Source: Apiosordaria backusii (lineage: Eukaryota > Ascomycota > Sordariomycetes > Sordariales > Lasiosphaeriaceae). Taken from it: a stretch of 64,000 nt of DNA. The position numbers and the translations under genes are program-made. The first letter of the stretch is position 1; every line of letters starts with the position of its first letter. Under the pieces are notes generated by a model that had not been told where the DNA came from, ran no database searches, and worked only from the letters and a program-made list of their open reading frames with translations. The stretch covers positions 1 to 64,000 of the forward strand of contig JAUKTV010000026.1 of the NCBI GenBank assembly GCA_030549205.1, written 5' to 3'. Of the stretch, positions 24,874 through 34,363 are shown one piece after another.

Positions 24874-25360
24874 GTTGGTGTAGAGCTGATATATTGATAC
24901 TGATTGCAAATAGGTCGTCAACTCGATGGGTTGGAGTGGTAGCAGAGGAAACTCAACGTCAAGAGACCGGGGAGAGGCGGCGGGCACAATATACATATAC
25001 ATCAGCCGGCGCTTTGACTTGGACGTATGTTACGATGATGTGACGTATCGCCAGCATAAAAGCGGAGATTTGAGCCGTAAGGTGATGTTTGTTGTCGCAG
25101 GATCAGACTGGATCAGGCGAGGGCCCGTGTGCTCGTAGCTCATCCCATGCACCAAGTTGACAACGGCATTCAATGTCACCGCAGCATCAGATCACGATAT
25201 CAAAACTGAGGAGTGTGCTTGAATAATATGCCTGCCAATGAAGGCGTGTCCGTCATTCTCTATTCTTGTCTAAGGGAAGAAAGACGATGAGACTAGACTA
25301 CATGTACCAAATACCACGAGCTATACACTACCAGTTCTCTAGTTATCTTGGGGGTTGTAT
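24874..25360. other. Intergenic, promoter of the membrane-protein gene
   Basis: About 490 bp between the start of the predicted mitochondrial protein gene and the 3' end of the FAD oxidase gene, both on the minus strand. No gene or repeat is evident. Confidence 0.45.
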
Positions 25361-27218
25361 TTACAGAGAATCGGGATCAGGCAACTTTTGTCCCCCAGGA
25401 ACCAATCTCTGGAAAACATGGGTTGGGTCATAGACTGCCTGCACCTCATGGAGGAAAGCAACATTCTCGGGGCCATAGCTTGCGATGGCAGGCTGGTCCC
25501 AACCAGAGTAAGTGAGCATGCTACAAGACGGACATTGTCAGCATCTGACTGATGGCAGAACCATGACTTCTCAAAAAGCTTACATGTATGGATGCCACAG
25601 ATCTCGTGATTTGGCAAGATCAATCATGGACTGGACGAATTCAGCATGAGCGGGGAGGATCTCGGCGGTGTCATCCATGTTGTCCAGTGTCAAGCCAAAA
25701 TAAAGAACTACCACAAGTCAGCATCAATAACAGTCTGAAAGAGTTGAACGAAGCAAGGACACAATGCATACCTCCCAAAGTACGATTGTTGGTCAGATGA
25801 TCCTCCAGCCCCAACACGTTTGAACCTTTGGAGTAACTGGCTACCAGCGAGTTCTGAGTGATGGGCATCACGACATGGAGGCCATAAAGACCGGGGATGT
25901 GTCGCCATTGTTGCAGCCAGGTGTGATATGCGGCCCACACATCGCGGTACAAGTCAGCATCTGCGTAGACGGTAAACACACGCTGCTCTTGAACTTGGCG
26001 GTCGGGAAAACCGTCATGGAGCTCAAATGCCAAGTCTGCGTACAGTCTCTTTTTCAGCGTGCTCTTGGTGTATGGCGTGTCAATCCATCCTCGCATAATT
26101 TCTGGAAGCTCATCAACGGCCCGGTTGTAGATAACAGGACAGAAGCTGATGGTTTCGTTCGAGGTTCCGTTGTAGCCGTATTGGGGAAGAACATGAGTGA
26201 GGGTATCCTCAACAGCTTGCCGAGTATGGTAGTCATAGATTTGATCCGTAACCTGCGGCAGAGAGGACTCAGGGTAGTACTAAAACTACGTTAGTGGCAC
26301 GGGACATGTCATCTGCCAAACATTTTAACATACCACTACACCGCCATACACAGCACCCTCGGTCTCAACCGTTCTGAGCGTGACATGCGTGATCACTCCA
26401 AAGTTGTTGTTACCGCCCTTTAGTGCTCTGAAGAGATCGGGGTGGCTGGATTGGTTGGCGTTCACAACTGAGCCATCAGCAAGGACAACCTCATAGTTGA
26501 GCACATTGTCGACTGCAAAGCCCTCTCGGTTGAAGAAGTATGAAATGCCAGCACCAACGGTGAGCCCCAGCCCAACCTTCTCATAACGGCCAATCATAGC
26601 AGTGCGGTTATGAGGATCAAGAGCTTCGTAGATGTCTTTCATAAGCAAGCCCATCCCGGCTCGGATGGATCCAGCTTCCAGATCAATTTCAATCGAGCTG
26701 AGGAGCTTCATAGGCATGAGAACTCCGTCATCGATATTTGCAGCCTGAGGAATGGCGCTGTGACCTCCTCCTTTGATGGAGAAGCGACACTCATTGGCCA
26801 CAAAGAGCCTGACTGCTTGCGCAACCTTTTCGGTTGAATCTGGTAGGAAAACACAAGATGGGTTGCGAATTTCCGTGGCAGCTGCAAGCGATGTGTTAGA
26901 AACGCCTGGTTTTGATGAAACCACACCAATCATTCAAGCACTTACACCAAAAGTCCTCATTCTCGAAAGTCCATACATCGGTGCCTCGTGGTGAGACATC
27001 GTCGGGGAAGGCTTGGGCGAGAAGTGAGCACTGGCACAAAGAGGTTAGCCCCTATCTCCGAATTCTGTGTTACCACAGATCACTGGGTGGTATGGCCGAG
27101 GACGACGTACACATTCGGGAGTGGGGGCTGCAGTAACCATCGACAGCTGCAGCACCCCACTGCCCCAAAGGGCTGCTGTCACTGCACTCAACTGCAACAA
27201 TGTCCGACAGCGTGCCAT
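25361..27218 (-). CDS. Secreted FAD-linked oxidase (berberine-bridge type, FAD_binding_4 + BBE), 510 aa
   Basis: Six exons on the minus strand (27218-27111, 27030-26946, 26881-26334, 26279-25772, 25707-25584, 25520-25361) with introns of 54-80 bp, closing to 510 aa. Residues 1-31 form a signal peptide. The PCMH FAD domain carries SIKGGGHSAIP, whose His105 is the usual covalent 8-alpha-FAD ligand. The second covalent Cys of bicovalent family members is not obvious (GLGLTVGAGISY in its place). The BBE element near the C-terminus is represented by YSGWDQPAIASYG followed by YDPTHVFQRLVPGGQK. Such enzymes oxidise alcohols, sugars or secondary metabolites with O2. The gene is divergent from the unknown secreted protein at 27735 and lies about 7 kb from the polyketide cluster; membership is possible but unproven. 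Confidence 0.87.
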
Positions 27219-27734
27219 TCTGGCAGATTGAATGATAATATAGGTATGTACTGTGACGCAGCGCCTTGCAGGATGCAGCAGCAGAAAAGCAACCTCCTCA
27301 CAACCAAGGAAAAAGGCAGCGGAATTAGGAAATAAGACCGACAGTTATGATTGTCAACTTGCTGATCATGACACGACAGAAAAACATGATTCTCGTTCGT
27401 ATTCTTGGCCGGGGCCACTTTATATACGATGCTCGACACGCTGCAGCTTGGACCGGAGTACACACAATTCTCTCACCGATCCTCTTTCTTCACCAGAACC
27501 CTGAATTCAGGGCTTCCATTTCAAATATCAGCGAGCCAACGCCCATGCAGAAATGTGGCGTTCAAAAACTCCGAAGCATCCAAACACAACCACAGTTCGG
27601 TGCCTGAATCTCAAAGCCACTTGACCTCTTTTGAACAACCCTCGGTTCTGCCCTCCTGCTATTCGGTCATAGTCTGCTGTATTACCACCCTTGACCAAAC
27701 TTCTTCGCAATAATCTATTTAAAAGAGTGCTAAG
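27219..27734. promoter_or_regulatory. Divergent promoter (FAD oxidase / secreted protein)
   Basis: About 515 bp separate two divergent start codons for secreted products, so both promoters must lie here. A TATA-like CTATTTAAAAG lies very close to the right-hand ATG (27715-27725), perhaps too close to act as a TATA box for it. No other motif stands out. Confidence 0.45.
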
Positions 27735-28406
27735 ATGAAGTCGAACCTCATTGCCTGCCTCCCCTTCCTGACTGCTGCCGTTCACGGAACTCGGCACGTC
27801 CCCCGGTTCGACCGCTACGGTCTGGAGTCAACAGACTGCCAGATTCGCTGCCCCAAGTCCTCCAACCCCGGCAAGGTCGTTATGCCAGCATTGACCCAAG
27901 CCAAGAACGCCACGACTGGGGAGTGGGAGAACATTCTCGAGTGCTGGTCTATTGACACCGTTGATCCGGATTTGACCGATATCGAAATTGACAACGCCAT
28001 CAGGTTGAACTGGGAGGGGGGATTTGATAAGGGATATCAGTACATCTTTTACGGAGATAGCTATATGCCTGCTCATCCGGCCCCGGAGCCGAGCTTGATC
28101 TTGATGAGTGCGGGAGTTGGTACGTCTTTTTTATAGTTTTTTTGCTTTGCGTTGACAGTGTTCTAACGACTGTTGAAAGGGGACTTGCGTGTGCCCAGTG
28201 GCAAATGCCTCAGGGTTGGCGCTGGGGACGTGTTCTTCAGCGTCGGAACCCTCGGCAAGCAGACGGCATGGTGGTCGGATGGCACGATGGTTAGCGATTT
28301 TTACTTCAAGGATGGGAAGATCCCGGAACATGAGGTTGTGGAGGAGCTGGGTGCCCACAAGAATGCAGCTGAACAAGATGACGAGGGAGCTCATCTTGAT
28401 TTGTAG
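27735..28406 (+). CDS. Secreted protein of unknown family, 203 aa
   Basis: Exons 27735-28119 and 28180-28406, with a 60-bp GTACGT...AAG intron, give 203 aa. Residues 1-19 (MKSNLIACLPFLTAAVHGT) form a signal peptide. The mature part has Cys pairs (DCQIRCPKSS, LECWSID, GKCLRVG) that could form disulfides, one Asn-glycosylation sequon (KNATTGEW) and an acidic C-terminal tail. I do not recognise the family. The divergent arrangement with the secreted FAD oxidase suggests, but does not show, shared control. Confidence 0.72.
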
Positions 28407-29252
28407 GCTAGAGCTGGATTGAAAGATCGGGGAATCTCTGATACGTGGATCAATCTACTCAACAAACTTCATAAGGTACCTAGTTTGGTCGAGCCTGTAA
28501 ACACTGCCAGTTAGAATATCACAAGAATCCAACATCTCCTTTGAACATGATACCGATATCTTAGTATTGACGCATTTCATCCGTCCTTTGGTAAGGTATT
28601 TGGCATCTCAATGACTGGGCTGGCCGTGGACGTCGGCATCATCATTCACAAGTCGAATACAAAAGACTTCAACCAACACCCACGTCTCCCTGCATACCTA
28701 CAAGCTTGAGCCAAGCGTTCTACACGGAATGGGTTGCACACCGCCCAAACTTGGTACCCCACATGTTGGTGGGTGAGACAAATGGGGGGAATGTGCGCAG
28801 GTCTTCTGCGGCACGACGGGTGGGCCGGGGACCTGCAGGATTGGCGGCCCCGGCATGCAAGATGACATCAAAATTTGCCGTATAGGCATTGTCGGACTTA
28901 CCCTGACCCAGAGTGTCGGGTCCTGTAAAGACCGCTACAGGGTCTTGCTATCCCCGGACAGGGGAATGCGCTGATCAGAGCAGACACCTCCGTTACTCCG
29001 GTCCAATGTCAGGATTCATGGCATGTTTCTTTCCATCGATCCCAACGTGTACCAGCGATGAGAAGCTCAAATCGTATTAAACCCGTGCCGTAAACACGCT
29101 GAAACCACCGAGGATATGACCGAACTCATCTTGTTGACATTCCTTGCTATCGATGCTCCCAGTAAGGTACCCTAACCCTCACTCGTGACCAGTTCTGTCC
29201 ACCTTTACCCCTGAACCCCTGAGCCCCTTTTTGGCCTACCCTTGTGCCAGTC
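28407..29252. other. Intergenic region
   Basis: About 850 bp with no supported gene. Near the right end, at 29207-29227, lies a direct repeat of CCCCTGA-type words that recurs at 45557 and 59105. The right end is the promoter of the next gene. Confidence 0.45.
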
Positions 29253-30387
29253 ATGCGTCGCACGCCTCTCATGCTGGCTTCGGCCATCCGCTCCCTGCAA
29301 CAGCCAACATGCCACGACCTCAGTCTCAGCGTTCCAGTAACATCGACCGTCCCTCACCATGACTTTGAGACGTCGGCATACTCAGCCGAAGTTCTCTACG
29401 CGCTGGCAACCCGCCAAGTCCTAGTGACCAATACCTACAACATATCCGCTCGCTACTGCGAGCCCGCCTCTTCCGTGGTCCCATCAGACACACTACAGCT
29501 TCTGATTCATGGAGCCACGTTCAACAAGAACATGTGGGATGTGGCCTACAAGCCCGAGTCTTACTCCTGGGTGCGCCGCATGACGCAAGTCGAAGGCTAC
29601 CCCACTCTCTCCATCGACCTCCCAGGCAACGGCAATAGTTCCTTCCCCGACGCTCTGCTCGAGTCACAGACGCAAGTCTACGTCGAGACAGCTCACTCCG
29701 TCATCCGGCAGCTGAAAGAGACAGACGTGGTTGCCGACCGACAATGGGACAAGGTCGCTCTGGTGGGCTTCAGCATCGGGGCCATTGTTGCAAATTCTCT
29801 GGCGTTGCAGTATCCGAAAGATGCAGACGCCGTGGTGCTGCATGGCATTTCCTGGGACGCGACTTGGATTTATCCTGCCTTCTTGGCTGGGCTGCAAGGG
29901 CCAGCACAGCAAATTGATCCTGAGAAATGGGGGCATCTGGAGCCGTTCTACCAAACGCAGGCGAATAGAGAGGGGAGGAGGGCGGCATGCTTTGCGGGGA
30001 CGTACGAGGAGGATATTGTCGAGTATGACTGGTTGACGAGAGATTTTGACAGCTTGGGAGCGGCAATTACCTTTACATATCATCTTGTTGACGCGCCAGA
30101 GTATAAGGGGCCGGTGTTTTTGGGCATTGGGGACCGTAAGTTCTGCTTTCTTTACCTAGTTAAACAATGAATCTGATCACGCTAACAATGTACTATCAGA
30201 GGACTCGACATTCTGCGGTGGGCAGTATTGCAAGCACCAGCCTTGGGATCTGTACAGAAAATTCCCAGGGGCCGCTGGGTATGATGTCAAGGTGTATCCG
30301 GACACGGGGCATTTGATCTTGTATCATAACACGGCGGAGCAGTTGATGGTAGATACGGTCAAGTTTCTGCGAAAGCATGGTTTCTAA
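29253..30387 (+). CDS. Alpha/beta hydrolase, 356 aa
   Basis: Exons 29253-30135 and 30200-30387, with a 64-bp GTAAGT...CAG intron, give 356 aa. The oxyanion region LLIHGATFNKNMWD is followed by the nucleophile elbow GFSIGA, with the acid probably in the FLGIGD-QDS region at the splice junction and the base His in DTGHLILYH near the C-terminus. This is the serine-hydrolase pattern of Abhydrolase_1/6. An ATG at 29253 is used; another in-frame ATG lies at 29271. No convincing signal peptide is present. Four Cys in the C-terminal part (CGGQYCKHQ) may be structural. It is followed by two divergent SDR genes and could belong to an extended metabolic cluster. Confidence 0.82.
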
Positions 30388-30969
30388 GCGGTGCTAAAAC
30401 GTCAGCCATCAATTTGGGGATACTACTAGTCGTCTCCTTGTTGACGAAGGAAACAGGGAATTAGCATTAGACTGGATTTTCTATAGCATGTGCCTGACTT
30501 ATCGGTAGAACGAGATGCATTGTTTTATGAGCACAACTTCTGATTCACGTGAAAGGTTGTGTTTTGATATTAAATATGCTGGTGAAGTAGTGATTTCACT
30601 TCTCATAAGTCTCACATAGATCCCACCCTGGACTCGCTCTCATGTGTTTTTGAACTGCATGTGGGTTTAGAAGATTTGGCCACAACTTCAAGTACCGTGC
30701 GCATCGTCTTGTTCTAACAACTTGAAAATTCGAAGGTACGTACCTATAAGAATGTGAAAAGCGCTCCAAGTGGGTAACACGGTTGGACTAAAAAGACAGA
30801 GACAGCATTTAACACAACACGATTCTTGAGATTTTCAAAGATGCAGCGCAAACTGAATCTGTTGCGATAATATTTGAGAGTACCACGCAAGTTAGGTAGG
30901 CAATCTTGATTCTACTGTACATAGCTCCATAGCTGACCTCCAAGAAATGTCCCTGATACATCAACAAAA
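30388..30969. other. Intergenic between convergent genes
   Basis: About 580 bp between the 3' ends of the hydrolase and the SDR gene on the other strand. No gene is visible. Confidence 0.45.
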
Positions 30970-31839
30970 TTACTTCCCATCCTGGAAATCACTGATCTTG
31001 CTAATCTCCCTCCAGTTCTCCAAATCCTCCCTCGTCTTGTCCAGCGCCTTGCCAATCTCAGTCGTGGCATCGCTGCCCAAGGCAAAGAAGCCAGGCAACT
31101 CCCTGCCCTCAGCAACACCAGTGCTGGTGACAACATCATAGATTACCTCAGCACCCTTCACGGGGTTGCCGAGTTGACCGCCGTGGAAGTCCTTGAAAGC
31201 CTTGTCGGCAGTGGCGTTGATGGAGTCGTACTCCTTCATCCTGGTCGATACAGGGGTGCCGCTCAGGTTGGCATCGGGCTTGAGCAAGCTGGTTCTGAAA
31301 AACCCAGGCTCGATCAAGGTGTGCTTGATGCCAAAGTCTTTGATCTCTTCGGCAAGACCAATACCAGCCCATCGAAGGGCGGCCTTGGAGGCGTTGTACA
31401 GATTGCAGCTGTTCATTGGGTACCAAGCAGCCATGCTGCCGATGGTGACCAGAGTGCCAGACTTCTGCTTCCTCAGGTGGGGCAGCACGGCGCGGTAGAG
31501 ATTGAGAGGGCCGAAGAAGTTGGCCTCAAACTGCTTGTATGTCTCCTCGGGGGTAGCTTCCTCGAGGGTGCCGGTCTGCACGTAGGCGGCATTATTGACG
31601 ACAATGTCGATGACGCCGTAGACATTGACGATTTCCGAGATGGCTTTCTTGAGATCGGGAAGAGGCTTGTTGTGGTCAAGTTGGACAACCGTGATGTTTT
31701 TGTGAGAGAGGTCAACCTTGGCAGGGTTGCGGGAGGCGGCAAGGACCTTGTCACCGCGGGCAGCAGCGACCTTGGCAAGCTCGAGGCCGAAGCCGGAGGA
31801 GCAGCCGGTAATGAGCCAAACGCGAGAGCGGGGAGCCAT
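30970..31839 (-). CDS. Short-chain dehydrogenase/reductase, 289 aa
   Basis: Single-exon gene with intact SDR motifs: cofactor motif TGCSSGFG at residues 11-18, structural NNAA in VVNNAAYVQTG, and catalytic YNASK. The length of 289 aa is normal for a classical SDR. A Lys/Arg residue (SRNPAKVD) after beta-2 suggests NADP preference, which is inference. It is divergent from another SDR at 33027, about 1.2 kb away, and both are paralogues of the SDR at 19281. Confidence 0.9.
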   Translation of the reverse strand: MAPRSRVWLITGCSSGFGLELAKVAAARGDKVLAASRNPAKVDLSHKNITVVQLDHNKPLPDLKKAISEIVNVYGVIDIVVNNAAYVQTGTLEEATPEETYKQFEANFFGPLNLYRAVLPHLRKQKSGTLVTIGSMAAWYPMNSCNLYNASKAALRWAGIGLAEEIKDFGIKHTLIEPGFFRTSLLKPDANLSGTPVSTRMKEYDSINATADKAFKDFHGGQLGNPVKGAEVIYDVVTSTGVAEGRELPGFFALGSDATTEIGKALDKTREDLENWREISKISDFQDGK

Positions 31840-33026
31840 TGTGGTGTTCTTCTTGAGTATGAGAAAATGTGTTTTGAGAGAGTTGATGTTCTAGTTGATG
31901 GAATTCCGGTCTTGTGTGAGACGAGTCGTGTGTGTGTAGTGGTAAGTTGGATGATGGATGTGTGGTTACGGGTGGTTGCTGGAAAAGAAAAGACGCTTGC
32001 CTTTATCTGGAACAGCCTCTCTCAGAGCTGTTGGGGCAGTTGCATCATTCCACTCATCTTTGTTTGATGATGGCTCCCATCGCAGCGACAACAGCCAATC
32101 AACTCTGCAAATACGTCACTTTGCTCTTTGTGATTCGGACCCTGAGATCTTTCTATCACCTAACCCCGATCGCCGAAGTGGGGGCGGTTCCACTACTCCG
32201 TCCCGAAATGCATGATCCCGCATTTAGCGCCGTGCTAGCTCTGCCTTAACCCACTGTCCCCTTCCTGCCCATCCCATTCTTTTAATGGCAACAGATTCGC
32301 GGGAGGTTCCGAATGGATGCAAAGAATAGCATGCTGTTCTCGGTTCCTCTTGCAAAACGTGAAAGAGGGTGTGCTGCATACCTAGCAGGCTTTTCTGCGC
32401 TCTGACGTCAGTGGTGGCCGGAGATTTTATTGGCCAATCATATTACATGTTTTGACAGCATGACGCTAAGGTAGGCCTGTGTCAAGGTCCCTGTTTTTGA
32501 CCTGCCGATCGACATGTGGTTTCGGTGTTAGAGGTGGGTTTCCAACGTTGATCTCGGCGCTCATCTCTTAACTCCCACAGAGTGCTACTGAAAATACACC
32601 TTGCAGTTGCCATCAAAGTGCCACCCATGCATGCGTGCCATTTGAAAATGGTGTGGCCGACATCTTGGTGGGCACTTGGACAACGGTTGCATGTGGCCTG
32701 GCCGACATATGTATATGCAGGGTCTGATTGGCAACCGCCCGCCACATCCTTTGACGGCCCCTCGCCATCCCGTCTTCAGTTTGTTATCAACGGCTCCGAG
32801 CGTGACGCAAGTGGAACCTACCTTTTAACTCCGGGTCCCTTCTTGAGATAGATGCAGACCGGATTTCTTTTAGCCTTTAAAAGAAGGGGAGACAAACATC
32901 AGACCGTCATAGCATTAGCATTCGAATCCAAACAAGCGACACAATTGTCAAACTTCACCCACTACCTGCATTATTATTGCCCTCTTCAAACAGTGATCGT
33001 CAAATTTCAACAACACACAAACCAAC
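31840..33026. promoter_or_regulatory. Divergent intergenic region between two SDR genes
   Basis: About 1.2 kb between two divergent start codons. It contains a perfect CRE-type palindrome TGACGTCA at 32403-32410, the consensus for bZIP/ATF factors, roughly midway. Whether it controls either gene is inference. No gene is supported inside. Confidence 0.4.
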
Positions 33027-33884
33027 ATGGCTATCGCAAAGAAAGTCTGGCTGATCACCGGAACCTCCTCCGGCCTAGGCCAAGCGATTGCCAGAGCGGC
33101 TCTCGCTAAGGGGGACACAGTCGTGGCCACTGCTCGCGACCCGCGTAAGATCTCTGATCTTGCCTCAGCCGGCGCCGTTACCGAGCAACTTGACGTGACA
33201 GCCTCCGACGAAACGCTTGCTGAGACTGTCAACCGCATTGTCTCCAAGACAGGCGCCATCGACATTCTCGTCAACAACGCCGGCTACATTCTCGCCGGCG
33301 GCGTCGAAGAGGTCAGCCGAGACGAAGCTCAGGCCGAGTTCAACACCAATGTCTTCGGCCAGCTCAATGTCCTCCGCGCCGTGCTTCCCGTTATGCGCAA
33401 GCAGAAGTCGGGTGTTGTCGCCAACCTGGGGAGCATCGGCGGTTGGCGCGGCACCCCTGCCGCCGGTCTGTACTGTGCTTCTAAGGCATGCGCCGCCATC
33501 ATCTCCGAATCCCTCCGCGCTGAAGTCGCTCCCTTGGGTATTCAGGTGACCGTCATAGAGCCTGGGTACTTCAGGACCAACTTCTTGGCACCAGGGCACA
33601 AGGTCTGGGCCAAAAATAAGATCGCGGACATCGCCCCAGTTGTGGGAGCGACGAATGATGCGCTTGAGGCATATGATCGCAAGCAGCCTGGTGATCCTGA
33701 AAAGGCCGCTCAGCTGATTGTTGAGGCCTTGACCGGAACTGGCAGGGCTCAAGGTCGTCCTCTTCCTGCTAGGTTGTCTGTTGGGAGTGATGCCTATCAG
33801 ATCGTTAGCGGTATTCTGGATAGCCAAAGGATGGAGTTGGAGGAGTGGAAGGACCTGAGCACTACTACGGATCATACTAATTAA
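33027..33884 (+). CDS. Short-chain dehydrogenase/reductase, 285 aa
   Basis: Single-exon gene. The cofactor motif TGTSSGLG sits at residues 11-18, the NNAG motif in LVNNAGYILAGG, and the catalytic pair in YCASK. It has the same C-terminal hallmarks (PGDPEKAAQLI, LSVGSDAY) as the SDR at 19281. The ATG has a good context (ACCAACATGGCT). It is the last gene before the carboxylate-reductase/PKS pair and may supply an oxidoreductase to that pathway. Confidence 0.9.
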   Translation: MAIAKKVWLITGTSSGLGQAIARAALAKGDTVVATARDPRKISDLASAGAVTEQLDVTASDETLAETVNRIVSKTGAIDILVNNAGYILAGGVEEVSRDEAQAEFNTNVFGQLNVLRAVLPVMRKQKSGVVANLGSIGGWRGTPAAGLYCASKACAAIISESLRAEVAPLGIQVTVIEPGYFRTNFLAPGHKVWAKNKIADIAPVVGATNDALEAYDRKQPGDPEKAAQLIVEALTGTGRAQGRPLPARLSVGSDAYQIVSGILDSQRMELEEWKDLSTTTDHTN

Positions 33885-34363
33885 GTTTTTGTTTTGGGAT
33901 TGTTTGGTTGGAGTCTAGTCGATTGGTCAGGTGGGAGTTATCAGAATGAATCATGTTATGCAGCATGAGATAGTTTGAACAATCAAACACAGGTTGGAGT
34001 CCCGCATAAATTACTTCGTTTTACCATGAGTTGTGCCAGTTGTAGCTTCAAAACATCTGTTCTCTGATGACTTCGACAGGTGGACCTTCAATTCTCGAGT
34101 AGGAAGACTCGTTGTCAAGGACGTCATTCGCGAAACCGATTCCTTCAACAAAACAACGACCGGGTAGGGAGATGAAAATGACTACTTATTAAGAACAGAA
34201 CTATAAGGTTTAATGTAGATAGGTAAGGTATGTACTTTACCGTATTTGAGCATGGCGTATCGAGTGAACTTGAAACGAAGGTAACATTTAAAGAGGGTCA
34301 GGGCGGCATGAGGGCTGTGATATCACTTTAGATGTCTAATGCAAGATCTATTTCTATGTCTAA
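33885..34363. other. Intergenic between convergent genes
   Basis: About 480 bp between the 3' ends of the SDR and the carboxylate reductase. It should hold both 3' UTRs; no gene or repeat is seen. Confidence 0.45.
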
